Below, one piece after another: positions 48,015-60,149 of a DNA stretch of 64,000 nt. A program made the translations under genes and the position numbers. How positions within the stretch are numbered: the first letter of the stretch is position 1; every line of letters begins with the position of its first letter. Source of the DNA: Cymbidium sinense (Eukaryota > Streptophyta > Magnoliopsida > Asparagales > Orchidaceae); assembly GCA_021442155.1 (NCBI GenBank), contig CM038221.1, positions 78,012,494 to 78,076,493 of the forward strand, in the 5' to 3' direction. The notes below the pieces were generated by a model, which worked only from the letters and a program-made list of their open reading frames with translations, did not search any database and was not told the origin of the DNA.

Positions 48015-48605
48015 GGTATAATGTCATTAGGAAGAAGATAATATGAAGTGTTTAAACATAAATTATATACTATAATTTTTTATATATACCTTTAATACTA
48101 AAATTGTTTTGACATGTTAGACTTTTTATGAATTGTAATAGACATGTTAATTTAATGTATTTAATAGTAAATACTATTTTGTTATAGTATGTTAAAAGTT
48201 TAGAGTAGATTTTGTATAACCTATTGAATACTTATACTCACTCCTGTTTTATCTGTATATGTAAATTTCAAGAAAGAGAAAGACTATGTAGTAGGTTGAG
48301 TAGACAGAGATATTACAGGTTTCTATTTATAGGTAAATCTTTTGCTAGAATGTAATTATTTTTTGCAATTGGTGTTACTATTTTGATGAATATTGATGTG
48401 CATCATGATTATTGTATACAGTCTTTCTGTGATTAGATAGTTTTAGATGTAAACTGAATGGAAGTGGATTTTTTATTTTATTTTATTTATTGATGATATT
48501 AGTGCTCTATGTGAAAAAGAATATAATTTCTTCTAAATAGATCTTGGATAGAGCATATTACGCATCCAAAATGATATAATTAGCTTTAGTTTAAAAGTTA
48601 TATCA
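46628..48605 (+). repeat. Tekay 3' LTR
   Basis: Begins tgaaatactcacaatatag after the purine-rich gaggatgggag and ends gttatatca, about 1,978 bp. A (TA)n tract at 47,948-48,007 is absent at the corresponding place of the 5' LTR (about 42,270-42,290), so it expanded after insertion. Confidence 0.8.
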
Positions 48606-48879
48606 TTTTAGGTCGTGACATTTCTCTTCAAATCTCTTAAGAATAATTTATAGGTTTTTTAAGCAATGTTCAAATATCATACCAAAAATATAAAAAAAAT
48701 TTATCTATAAACACTTCAATGTAATTTTCAATTAAGTCAAAATATAGCCATGTAATGTTGTAGTATAGCAGGTACATTACATAGGCAAAAAAATATTCTT
48801 CTAAAAGCAAATGTCCCATAACAATTGTCCAATAAGGATAAGTGAATGTTGTTTTCTCTTTAGTGAAGCTCTGATATTT

Positions 48880-49325
48880 TTTTTATTTTTATACAAGTTT
48901 CCAGTGGGCTGCTGACAGATTTTCTGCCAGAAACTTCAATACGAGTCGTCAACAAATGAACATCCACTGAAAGTTTTTTGACTAAATAGTTTTGGTGGAT
49001 TAACTCCGAACATTTCTGGCGATGGATCCGCTGAGCATGACCACCAAAAATAAATAGTCAAAAAATTTTCGACGGTTTATTGTTCTAGCAGTAACTTTCA
49101 ACTAGTAGGTCCACCAGTTCATCCTGATAGGGCGGACACGCAACCAGAATTCCGACGGTAAACATTTTTCATCAAATTTTCAATTGGTCAAAAATTATTT
49201 TCAATTAGGGTTTTATTGGTTGATCTATATCAGACGGAAATTCATCGGAAACAATTATTATCGACATATTACTTGTTGATTGCCAATGGATTGGTCCACC
49301 AAAAATAAACAATATTCTTGTAGAT
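48880..49325. mobile_element. CACTA transposon end fragment inserted in Athila reverse transcriptase
   Basis: Multiple short inverted and direct subterminal words around cgacgg/ccgtcg (tttcgacggtttatt, ttccgacggtaaac, cagacggaaattcatcgg) and an end tattcttgtag at 49,314-49,324. That end matches the reverse complement of the CACTA-type terminus cactacaagaa with the last two bases changed. It abuts the Athila reverse transcriptase exactly within FLDIYK. The opposite end was not found, probably lost with the Tekay-side deletion. Confidence 0.5.
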
Positions 49326-49326
49326 A

Positions 49327-49583
49327 TCTAAGAAGTAATAATATGAATGACATGCTAGTCTTTCAAGCATCTGATCAATGAAAGATAATGAAAAATGATC
49401 TTTCCAAGTGGTTTTATTTAATTTCTTATAATCAATACAAATTCTCCATCCTGTAACCATTATAGTGTGAATGATTTCAATATTTTTATTGATACTAATA
49501 GTCATTCCTCCCTTTTTCGACACATAATGGATTGGACTAACCCATGCAGTTTCTAATATAAGATAGATAATTCCTACATCCAA
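49327..49583 (-). pseudogene. Athila reverse transcriptase, N-terminal part only
   Basis: Minus-strand frame with MDVGIIYLILETAWVSP, KKGGMTISINKN, VTGWRICIDYKKLN and DHFSLSFIDQMLERLACH, then YYYFLDIYK. This is the conserved finger/palm start of gypsy reverse transcriptase. The frame stops at the CACTA boundary, so the catalytic YxDD part and all downstream pol domains are missing at this spot. Confidence 0.85.
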
Positions 49584-49589
49584 CCACTT

Positions 49590-50789
49590 AAAATTTGTTT
49601 TTTATATAAATGGTTTACAATTTTTTCCATTAATATTTTGTGCATACATATACAAGGACTAATTCATTTAATTTCTACCATTGTCCACCCAAATGCTATG
49701 ATATGTCTTTTTAAAACTCAAAGCAACTATTCTTCTTGAATTTAATTTAATTGTGCTGATATAATTATAGGTAAAGTTGATGATTTACTTAAATAAGCAT
49801 ATTTTAAATGATTAGAAAGTGGGTTCAACTCCAATTTTGAGGCTTCTATGATATAGGGCATAAGACTCCTGATTCCTATAGATATTTCTAAAGATTCACA
49901 TTTTTCTTAAAGTTGATTGGGTATCTTTAAGAAATTGAATATCTTCATTTTCATTTATCCTTGATTTTTACTTATATTTTATAAATATATTTATTTTGTA
50001 AGAATCCAATTCTTTTCTTTTATTATCACTTATTCCAATCTTATAACATTCCTCATTCCTATCATCAAAATATTTAATATAATAGAATATATTAAACTTA
50101 ATTTTCTTATCTTGTACTCTCATAGTTAGTTCCCCTTTTTAAACATCTATCATAGTTCTTCCTATGGCTAAGAAAGGTCTCACTAAAATGTGAGGCATTG
50201 CCTTTTCTTCTTCCATCTCTAATGTTATAAATTCTATAGGGAATATGAATTTATTTATCTTAACTAAAACATCTTCAGTTATAACCTTATGATAAGTCAA
50301 AGATCTATATACTAATTATAGAGTCACACTTGTCTCCTAATTATAATTTCTTAAACATAAAAAATGGCATTAAGTTTATACTTGCTTCTAAATCACATAA
50401 AGCTTTCCCAAAAAATTTATCACCTATAGGGTATTATAAAACTACTTGGATTATTCAAAATTTCAAGCAATTTGTTTTTGAATTATTGCTCTACATTCTT
50501 CTATTAATGCCACCGTTTCATTTTTCTTCTGATTTTCTTCTTTTATATAATACATCTTTTGTGAATTTTGTATAAGAAGACATTTGTTCTAATGTTTCAA
50601 CAAAGGAATGTTTATAGATAATTTCTTGAAAACATCTAAAATTATAAAATTTGTTATATAAGGTCTGTTTTGTAATTTTTATGAAATTGGAGGTAGTAGC
50701 GTTCTCTCATTTTTTTTATACATTTCTCTTTTAGCTTCTTTTTTTCTTCAATTTCATCATTTCTTTTTTCAACTTTCTCTTTTTCATTT
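49590..50789 (-). pseudogene. Athila protease region and linker
   Basis: At about 50,380-50,030 the minus strand reads LCDLEASINLMPFFMFKKL, then RSLTYHKVITEDVLVKI, FIFPIEFITLEMEEE and MPHILVRPFLAIGRTMIDV. The D-L-x-A-S-I-N-L-M-P motif is the Athila-type aspartic protease active site with Glu replacing the usual Gly. Interrupted by stops. Confidence 0.75.
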
Positions 50790-52100
50790 ACTAAATTTTT
50801 ATTCTTTTTTTTCTAATTCTTTTAATTTAATTCCACTTCTTAATTCAATTGCTTTACATTGCTCCTTTCCCTTATCATTAGGATTTACTTTAGTATTTCT
50901 AGGTAAGTTACATTGAGGCCTTGTTACAATATTAGTAGCTAATTGCCCTAATTGGATTTTTAAATTTCTAATTGAAGCTGCTTGGCTTTGTAATTGAGTT
51001 CTCATTTATAATAATAATTCTTTGAAAGTTGATTTTTATCTTTAAATTGATTTTGTGAAGGATATCCAAATGGAATAATTGGTCTAAAATTTGTATTTTT
51101 GCTATTATAATTCTTATTAATCAAATTCCTACATTTCCATTTTGATTATAATTTGTTTTATTGTTCCATAAAAAATTAGAGTGATTCCTCCATCCTAGGT
51201 TAAATGTATTTGAATAGGGATCATTAGGTTTATTATTAACATAATTAAACATTTCTATTCCTTGATTATTTTGATCCTCTATAGAAATCACTTTATTATT
51301 ATTCATAATTAATTTATATGACTTAGATTTTGATTAATCCCTATACTATCTAATTTTATAGATAATGATGCTACTTGTGAAGTTAACATTATAATCACAT
51401 TTGCAATATAAACACTAGCTATTTTCTTAGGGTTTAATCTATCAGATGACCATTGAAAATTATTAGTTATCATTTCTTCAATTAAGGCATAGGTTTCATT
51501 AAATGATTTGGACATAAGACTATCCCCTAGTTGCATCAATAATAGTCCTAAGTGAACCCACTAAACCATTATAAAATGATTGAATAATCAATCAATTAGG
51601 TGATGAATGATGAGGACACTTTTTTAATAGATCTTTATATGTCTCATAAGCCTCATATATTGATTTGTTATTTAATTGAATGAAAGATGAAATATCATTT
51701 CTTAGTTTAGTAGTTTTAGATGATAGAAAATATTTAGCTAAGAATTTCTGAGCTAATTCATTTTAACTTGTTTTATATCCTTGAGATAGTGAATTCAACT
51801 ACATTTTAGCATTATCTCTAAGCCCAAAAAAATAGCCTAAATTTAATGGCATCATCACAAACTCCATTATATTTGAATGTTGCACACATTTCTAAGAAAT
51901 TAATAATATGTATATTAGAATCTTCTATAGGTGAACCCCTAAATTGTGAATTTGCACCATTTGAATTATTGAAAGTTTCAATTCAAAAATATTAGATTGA
52001 ATTGTTGGCCTAGCTATACTTTGATGTATCCCATCTACCAAAGGTGTAGTATAATCCCTAAGAGGTCTAGAATGTTTTTTTTATACTGGTTGATTTATCA
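50790..52100 (-). pseudogene. Athila gag remnant
   Basis: Pieces in order on the minus strand: RPLRDYTTPLVDGIHQS at about 52,060, the capsid region, then MSKSFNETYALIEEMITNNF (frame 51,309-51,539), NPYS-type NDPYSNTFNLGWRNHSNF (51,121-51,306), and QAASIRNLKIQLGQLATNI with CKAIELRSGIKL (50,799-51,005). Split over several frames by shifts and stops. Confidence 0.85.
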
Positions 52101-52341
52101 TTGCTAATTCTCTCAGTTGAATCCTATGCTCTTTTCTATGTTCCTTACAAAGTAATTTTATTTATAAATTCAACAATAAAATTTTAGCAGTTTTGACATT
52201 ATGCATACACTAACATTAAAATATAAGGTTTAAATTGGGCAATAAATAGTAAACACAAAATATTAAATAGATAAACACAAAGCAGTTGCATTAAAAATGT
52301 CTTACATAAACTAATATTAACCTAATTTTTAATCACTTCAA

Positions 52342-52365
52342 TCCCTGGCAATGATGCCAAAAACT
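52342..52365 (-). other. Athila primer-binding site
   Basis: In element orientation agtttttggcatcattgcc, immediately after the LTR end caggtca. It matches the Athila/Tat-type site (ttttggcgccgttgccgggg) with C-to-T-type decay. Confidence 0.75.
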
Positions 52366-54051
52366 TGACCTGGCTGAAATGGCATGCACAACTACACATG
52401 CTGAATCAAGTAGTATAATGATAAATAGAGTATTGTTCCCATGAAGATTGAGTGTCAAATTTCTAAGTTAATTACTAGTTGTCCAAGTTATACTTTTTAT
52501 CCAACCAAGTAATAAAGTAAAAGCACAAACTCTTTTTAATTTAAAAAATAATAAAATTTTAATTTTAATGATAGGTAAGGGTGTTGTTTTTAATAAGTTA
52601 ATTTAGTACTATAATTTTGTGTAATTTTGACATTATCTTTATTGAACTAAGTTGTGTTAGGCACAACACCATGATATTGATAATGCAACACCTAAGCCCT
52701 GGCTCTATTTTCTACTTTCTTAAATCTATAGTCTGCTAGGAGCATATATGTTATATTGTCTATATCTAGATCAATACAACTAAACCAATCTCTTTAACCA
52801 AACTTCAACCTAGTGTTGATTAAATTTTGGAAGGTTGCTTTTCCACTTATCTCCTTTAAATTGGTTGTGGGTCTTGAAATATAAGTGCATTAAACTATTA
52901 TCTAAAACTACACCCATTTATTTTCTGTACTGCTCTTCTAGGACTTTCTCGATGACTCTATATCACAATAAATTTTAAAATTATAACTAGAAAATTATAA
53001 GTAAATGAAGCACAAGGAAAATCAAAGCACAATAATTTTCTTATATTAATATTTTACTAATAGAGTGTAATATAGAATAATGCTCAAAATCCACACAAAA
53101 TTATAACACAATCAAGTTAGCCACTCATAATATAAGAAAATAGATCCATGAAGCAAAGGGATAATCAAAGAAAAAGGGAAGAATGAACCGAGTAATTATT
53201 CTAAATCCACTCTTGACTAACTTATTTCTACTTTCCGATGGAGAATCACAAAGAATTCAACATGCACACTCCATCCTAGATCTTCTCCATCACTTCAATA
53301 GGGACAAACACACCTTGCACTACTTTGGAACTCGCTACAACACACTTTCTAACATAGTATACAACACACGACACTTGGAGTGTCACTCTCCAAGTGTAGT
53401 CAATGCACTACACTCACATTAGACTCACACACTCTCATAAATCTTTTTTACACTGAAATATCAGTCCTTTTTATGGTCATCAAGTCCCATCATCAATTAT
53501 TAGTTTGGCCCCTTGAAACTGCTAAAAAAATTACTCAAGCCATTTTTATGAGCTACTAAAAATGCTTCAGTGATAACCTTTGTGTTCAGTTACGTAGTGC
53601 CTAGGTGTTGTGCTCTCTGATTTTTAACTTCAAATTTCTTATGCTGAGACCTCAGCACTCTGATATAACATCACGACACGATTTTTAGTACCTCAATGTT
53701 GCAAATCTGATGACAAGACACTACCTTCTTTGTATTAAGTCTTTATTTCGGTCTTTTTAATAGGATCACTACATTGGTTTCTAGCCTATGCGCTCTACTT
53801 TTTATCTCCATGCTAAAATTTTCTCATTCCCCAGTGTTGAGGTGCTGATTTTCCAGCGACAAAGTACTAGGTCCTTTGTTTTGGGGTTTCAAATTGGGTT
53901 TGATAGAGTGCCACAATGCTAGGCCAAATTTTTGCATTTTTCTATAAATTGATATTTTTTGTTTCAACACAAAAGCAAACTACAAAAACACATTTGTCAC
54001 ACATTTTAAGCATAAAACATAATAAAATGTTCACATAATTTGCACAAGTCA
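52366..54051 (-). repeat. Athila 5' LTR
   Basis: Runs in element orientation from tgacttgtgcaaatt to gccaggtca, 1,686 bp. The 5 bp on its outer side are atact, equal to those outside the other LTR 25 kb away. Confidence 0.88.
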
Positions 54052-54056
54052 ATACT

Positions 54057-54607
54057 TTTCCATAGCTTGTGGTTAGTAAGATCTATGAGTTTCATTAAAG
54101 GTTTTCCATCTATCTTAATTTAAGAGCAGAATAAATTGTAAAGTAAAATTAAGGAAGCACATAAAGAAGAAGGTCAATTTCTAAATAAGAGGGCTCGACT
54201 CATAAAAGTTAGTGTTTTATTTAATTATTTTATTGTTTTATTAGTCATTTTTTGAAGACACAAAAATTTAAGTCCTAAATTTACACCTAAATGTCCTAAA
54301 AATCTAGTTTGGCTAGGACTAGTCTAATGCATAGTAGTTAAGGGAGGTCCAAAAGGTCAAACATTAGCCTCATTGAAGATCCCAAAGGTCTCAATTGAAA
54401 ATTCTTGCTTAAAGAGTTTTGCTAAACTCATTCTCCCAATCCCAAGAGCACACTTGTCGGTCGCATCTCTTGTGGCACTTGCCCTAAAATTATACTTACT
54501 CTCGCCCCTTATAAGGAACTCACTTGAAGATAAAAAGCACTTGCTAATCTCCTACTAAAGCTAGAATAGAAGATGGTTGACTTCATGCTTTGTGGCCTCA
54601 ATCTCAG
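54057..54607. other. Spacer between the Athila element and the MULE
   Basis: No gene recognised; a 61-codon plus-strand frame at 54,373-54,558 has no motif I know. Confidence 0.45.
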
Positions 54608-54870
54608 ACAAATTTTTTAAATTAAGTATGATTTAATTAATAATTAACAGATTAAGCATCGGTAAAAAAAAAATTTAACTTTAGAACGATGCCCGATAAG
54701 TGGCGGTCACCCCTATTCTTTGAGGTGGCGTGGCCCTACTTATCGGCGCTAACGGTCGCCCGATTAGTTAACGGTTTCACTTAAAGTCGCTAACTTATCG
54801 GGCGTGGCTAAGTTTCCGTCGCGATAAGTTAGCGACTTGCCTGCTGTAAATTTTTTTTTAAAAAAGAAGT
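54608..54870. repeat. MULE left terminal inverted repeat
   Basis: The outer 50-60 bp are clearly inverted relative to 60,325-60,383. The inner part carries several gataagt-type motifs in both orientations and is more diverged. Confidence 0.75.
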
Positions 54871-55099
54871 TATAATTTTTACAACAAAAGTCAAAGTATT
54901 CAATCAACACCAAATGTACATCCAAGTAAAGATTGCATTCTAAACAAAGACACAACTAAGTGCTAAAATAAATAATCATTCACAATGAAATAAACGAGAA
55001 TCATATGCTCTGGAGAAAAAAATAAAATAAATAGCTGTAAAAATTTTACTATAACTCAAGAGCTACAAAACAATTATTCCTCCCATACAATTTTCACTC

Positions 55100-57230
55100 A
55101 TCAAAAATGTTTAGATGCATGAGCAATTTGTCGGTATTTGTCGTCGGATGGCGTCTATATGCTATCGCACTACACGGAGTATAGTGCTCGGTAAAAGGAC
55201 GATCAGCGCAAGCGATGGGAGACATCATATGTCCCAGGCGGCTCGCATCATCGACCCAATGTCCATTGCGAGTCATAGAGATACCCAATCTTGAGACTGG
55301 GTACTCTCCGGAAAAGATGATGGTCTAGATCGGCATAGGTGGAATGGCGCCCATACGTCATCGTGTAGCGAGAATCATAGACATGTGTCATATCTTGTGA
55401 CATATGCTCTGTTGCGACGTCCTAGATCCTGTAGTCTCTGATATGTGTCATCAAGCTCAGATCCTGCAACATATGCTCATACTTATTGATGGTCAACTGA
55501 TAGTCCATGTCATTTGAACTTCCGAAGAAAGGCCAAAAAAGATCATCCGTCTCCAAAATATGCTCCGCCTATAGTAAATCAGTTTAAAATGTTACTACGT
55601 AAATGTGTGGAAATAATAACTAAGAAAATATGCAAATTATAGAGTTATCTTAACATATGCTCGGCCGTGCTCTCGAGGTGCGTCGTGGGTCGATAGCCTT
55701 CAACGCATGATGCCCGACCTAAACCGGATCATGCTGCTGCGGGGCCTCGTCGATGTTAGTATCATCCACCACAATAACGTGATCTCTGCGAGACTCCGAG
55801 CGATATGCTGGCGATGATGCGCACGTCATATCTGCTTTCCCTCTACCATCGACTCTAATGAAACTAGGGTCCATCGGGGCTACATCAGTGCTAGGCAAGT
55901 GACCAAGCGGAAGGTCTCTCTATCAGGAAGGTGCCACTCCACCCTCTTCGAATAAATTAGTGGAACCCGTGCTAACCAGATGTCCTCGCCCAGAAAATAT
56001 CGGCCAGACTCTGTCGAATGGTATGGCTCCAAGTCACTGTATGTGTCCTTTGCATGTTAGACAATGGTTTGACATTTGTTGAGAATGATGTATAACAATT
56101 AAAAAAGTACCTGGCTCAGTAGAAGCCCATCTAACTCATTGCTAAAAAATTTGATATTGTCGAATGGCATCTGACGCACATATCTCTCGTTCCACCTGAT
56201 TAGAAAAAATATCATATACAAGTTAGTTAGTTGAATGTCATTATGTTAAAGTAAACTATAAAGATATTAATTTCCTTACCTGAAACTGATGTTGAGCCCA
56301 TCGAGATCTCTAGGTTAGGGGACATGTAGCGTAGGTCTATGCGATCGTTCCCAAGACGATCTGTGGCCGAAGCATGTTGGCCCTCCTGGTAGACTCATGC
56401 AACTCCACGTATAAGTGGGCTAGCATTGCACAAGATATAATCTTGAATGTGTCAAGATCCTCTGCAATGGGGGATATCTCGCAAATGCACCTCATGTATG
56501 GTAGTAAAACTCCCAAGAAGGAACAAAAATAGGCTGTATGCGATGAAGTCCAACTTCGGAGATGCGGCAGGAAAAATGTCCAATAAACCACACGAGTGGC
56601 ATGCAGTCGGTGTGTGCCTAGCCCATCAGAATCTCGAAGTGTGTAAGGTCAACTGTCATGATCATGATACATGTGGAATCGGATGCCCACCTAGAAGCTC
56701 ATCACAGCAGTCCGGCCAACTCTGCCACCACCTACCATGTCCTACAACAATAGGCTCGAACCGGCGCAATCAACAAACCAGGATCAATGTCACGCAATGT
56801 CCTTGTCATCTCTCCCACAAAATGAAATGTGTTGGTGCAGGAGAGCCTCAACTAGTGCTATAAGCATGTGATGGTCAAGTCTGATGTATTGCAGCTGGCT
56901 AACACAATAAAGTTCGAGTGCACGAAGGGTAGCTGAGAACCGTGGGCATGTGATGGGCCACTCTCTAAGCATAAGAAGGTGAGATGCTGCCTCCAAAATA
57001 GTCGCCTGTAGTATGAAAAAGCTTAGATCAGGTAACGTAACAAAGCAAAAATGAAACACACAAAAATAAAACTAGTAAGGACATTCATACCGTATCTGGA
57101 TGTGCGCACATGTCGCCAGTAAGGCTATCTAGGATGAACCCCTGCGTGGGACCCGATCATCAAGCTCGCCTCCTCGCGACGTCTAACCAGTCTAAAAGGC
57201 TCCTCGGCCATCGTACCAATAATAAGTATA
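55100..57230 (-). pseudogene. Plant mobile domain (PMD) gene within the MULE
   Basis: PMD proteins (the MAIN/MAIL1 family and transposon-borne relatives) are plant-specific. The host members act in silencing and genome stability with a PP7-type phosphatase; the role of transposon-borne copies is unknown. Minus-strand landmarks: MAEEPFRLVRRREEASLMIG at about 57,210; QYIRLDHHMLIALVE (frame 56,790-57,059); after a frameshift TNTFHFVGEMTRTLRDIDP at about 56,800-56,850, the signature GEMT.TL.D segment; VVYWTFFLPHLRSWT (56,337-56,591); and LARVPLIYSKRVEWHLPDR at about 55,905-55,965. Probable introns lie near 57,010-57,090 (donor gtatga, acceptor ttacag) and at 56,220-56,290. Stops and shifts make it a pseudogene. 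It follows the transposase on the same strand. Confidence 0.75.
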
Positions 57231-57289
57231 AAAAATTGAAATTTATTAGAGTATTGATATAATTGCAGAGAAAAAACTAAACTCACCAC

Positions 57290-59560
57290 CTATTAGAAGG
57301 GTTATGTGGGCACGATGTCCGGTAATGATCGATTGATTTACAGTTACTGCACATGTGATTGCTTTGTGATGCGCTCTCATCCATTATTCTTGTAACTACG
57401 TGATTGTGGCCTACGACTTTAACCGGCATCAAAGGATCGACCGATCATACTGCGGTATTTCGATCATGCGACACATGAAAATTAGAAAGTATGCGCCCAT
57501 ACATCGATATGGTGTAATACTTGACAAAGCGGATGATTGATTCTCTATGCTATGCTGGTATATACGACATATGATATCAATGTGTACAACTGCATGAGCT
57601 AAATTGATCTTTCATGAAGTCAACTCTGAAGGAGCGACAATTGGTGTCCAACACTTGCACCTCATTTGCGTTAATATTGACTGGCTGTGAGAAATGTCTA
57701 GCCTCCTAGTCAAATTTGTTTAAGACTGTTTGGGTTTGTGGAGAGAAGGTGAATTCAGTGGGCGGTTCATCTGAATCAATTGAACTTGCCCGCTTATAGA
57801 ATAGACTCATGATGTTATAGTAAATTATAGTTATCAATGCTTGAATTGATAGTCCCCGTGCATGTTTAAGTACACCATTAAAGCACTCTGATTCAATTGT
57901 AGTCATGGTACCGTAACGCTTCCCACCATCATGAATCAATATCCACTTCTCCATCATCTGACCAGATATGCTTCGGTTTAATTTTTTTGATGTCAGCCAT
58001 GGTGCGGTTAAATATGTTGATGTCATCGGTGCTGCCTGCCGAGTACATTTTTTTGCACATAAACACAACATCCGCAATACCCATTTTCCTCACTACCTTC
58101 TTAAAGTTTTTCCTAAGATGTCACAAGCAATGATGATGTGCGGCCCATGAAAATACATCACGGCACCCAGAACCAACCGTGAATGCTTATCCGAGATTAC
58201 ACATAAATCACCCATTGATGAAACAATTGACAGCAGTTGCTGTAGGCACATAATAAACCAAAGCCAGGATTCGTTATTCTCATATTCGACCACTACAAAA
58301 GCAAGGAGAAATAGGATTATTTGCATCAATACCAATGGTGTGAGCGTACCGATACTTGCCCAAAGGAACATCCGTCCATCAGAACATTGACAATATCCCA
58401 ATAATAAATGGTCCAAAAGCCGAGCGATCTACGAAACATGTATGTCGATGACATAATTTTGTAAATATCAGGGCGTGAGAGCATAATGAATCCATAAACA
58501 ATGCTAGGCGATATGAATCCTCCCAACTTCAAATATTTCTCGATACTCTTCGTCGCATCCGGGCCTTCATGTAAGAGAACTTGATGTTAAATTTTGATTT
58601 CATCCTTCTATGATCTCTTTGGGTTTAGTCAATTTGAAATCGCATTGCGACATTATGAAGTAACTAATAAACTTAGAAGTGCCGATGTCGAACCAGCGAT
58701 GGTGGCAACGCATGTGTGCGGTGAACCTAAAGTTGATAACCTCCAGGCGCCTCCCAACTTCTTGCTTCTACTACAGTGCATGCACCATTGGCAAGGTCTA
58801 CTAAGGCTACGATGTTGCGCATATATAATAGTGAAATTCTTCTGATTGGATGTCCGCAGTATGACGAACATTATTAAGAATCGACCGGTAGTTATTATGG
58901 CTGAAGCTCATTCTTATTTGAGAAACACATACCTTCATAACTTCTGCGAACTTGACATCATCACGAAAAAATGCGAGCTATCGGATGGACCATCAAACAT
59001 AATATCGGCATCTAGTCGGTATTGCGACATAGCGAGCATTACTCATTAGTGGAAATCATAACATCGCGATCGCCGAATTCGATAGAATGATTTGAAGAAG
59101 ATCATGACCGATCTTGTGCGTATAAATTGGCATTACAAGCAAAGACTCATCAACAGCTATCATCATCTTGTGATTGCTTGATTCACTATTCATCATTTCA
59201 TACTCATCATCGGTGGTTATCTAGATGAACTAGGTTGATCATTGCGAATAGGCATCGGTTACGCATTTAAAATATATCATCTTCTTAAAAATAGAAGATA
59301 CCCTACAAAAATAAAATAAAAACACCAGTGATGTTGAGATGGCTTACATTATCTCGTTGATAGTACTATGATTAGTATTGGCCAAGCGAACTTCGTGAGC
59401 ATAATCGGAGTGTACATTTTGCGGCATGATATCAGTGTCATTTTTGGCTGCAGCAGTACATTGTGGCTTTATTTTCACGTAAAGAATCAATGTTTGGCGG
59501 AAGCTTCCGTCTGATGCTGACATCATCATCATCAACGGTACAAGCTATGTATCCGGCGCT
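57290..59560 (-). pseudogene. MuDR-type MULE transposase
   Basis: Read on the minus strand. From the N-terminus: frame 59,344-59,535; a MuDR DNA-binding zinc segment CQWCMHCSRSKKLGG and SPHTC (58,653-58,871); the catalytic DDE region with TLTPLVLMQIILFLLAFVVV then EYENNESWLWF and CVISDKHSRLVLGAVMYF (58,093-58,416); a C-terminal part KRYGTMTTIESECFNGVLKH and ARGLSIQAL (57,706-58,077); a SWIM-like cysteine segment near 57,560-57,600; and a CCHC knuckle CSNCKSIDHYRTSCPHN at about 57,300-57,355. This is the full domain order of a MULE transposase, but split over frames with stops, so inactive. Confidence 0.82.
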
Positions 59561-60149
59561 TCTGAAAATGACATGTAATCTCCGTGAAGTTATCAACATC
59601 ATAACGCAAAGACGAGCACTTTTATTTTAAATCTCCTAAGCTTGTATGGCCACTCGCGTGGGTGATTTTTCCACCAACTTGGAATGACGATCATCAATGA
59701 TGGGTTGCAATCATAAAAGCATTAAGGAGATCGACTCATTCTACTATTAATTAAACCAATGTTGTAACAAAACCTAACAATTCACTCAAAATCCGTTAAA
59801 AAAATACATATTGCTTATATTATACACCTAACAATTTAGTAAAGCAAAAATGAACTACCAAATTACGATCAGTATGGTATACCCAACCACGGTAAATTTT
59901 AGGAGAATAATTATGGAAAATATGAAAACCTTACCTCTACATTATTGCTAATTCAAATAAGAAAGGAAGGAAAAAAAATAAACTTTACGTCGATCTCGAG
60001 AAAATTCTGATGACGAAATGTTTAATGGAGCCGTGAGTTCTGAATCTAAAATCCAAAAATCAGCGATGGGGTCTGTCTGTGGAGAGCGGAGGAGGAGGAC
60101 GAGAGAGTTAAGCTTTTACCTTAAGCGAAAATGAAGCAGAAAAAAATTC

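Larger units (their letters stand above)
41400..48605 (+). mobile_element. Tekay/Del-type chromovirus (Ty3/gypsy), decayed, inserted in the Athila element
   Basis: LTRs at about 41,400-42,851 (5', truncated) and about 46,628-48,605 (3'). An initiator-Met primer-binding site tggtatcagagc lies at 42,865-42,876. Between them are remnants of gag, protease, reverse transcriptase, RNase H and a C-terminal chromodomain-type segment, in the order typical of Tekay. The integrase core is missing. A direct deletion joins the RNase H end (about 46,005) to the post-integrase region. The 5' LTR lacks about 400 bp compared with the 3' LTR, so no target duplication can be tested. Confidence 0.85.
27396..54051 (-). 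mobile_element. Giant nested Athila-type Ty3/gypsy element (26.7 kb with insertions)
   Basis: Two LTRs of the same orientation and length (1,681 and 1,686 bp) lie at 27,396-29,076 and 52,366-54,051. Both have inverted ends tgacttg/caggtca. The 5 bp outside them are identical: atact at 27,391-27,395 and at 54,052-54,056. This places both LTRs in one insertion. In element orientation (minus) one meets 5' LTR, an Athila-type primer-binding site (52,342-52,365), gag (52,100-50,790), protease (about 50,370-50,030), the start of reverse transcriptase (49,583-49,327), then foreign DNA, an env-like ORF (41,340-40,140), more foreign DNA and the 3' LTR. The rest of reverse transcriptase, RNase H and integrase are absent. 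Insertions are a CACTA fragment, a Tekay element, element B, and a plus-strand env-like segment. LTR divergence suggests an old insertion. Confidence 0.85.

Noticed and set aside
48863..48877. Reverse-complement primer-binding-site-like word (gtgaagctctgatat)
   Set aside because: Only partial match and no LTR beside it on the expected side.
58594..59049. Plus-strand frames opposite the MULE transposase
   Set aside because: Shadows of the minus-strand transposase, which has recognisable MuDR motifs.
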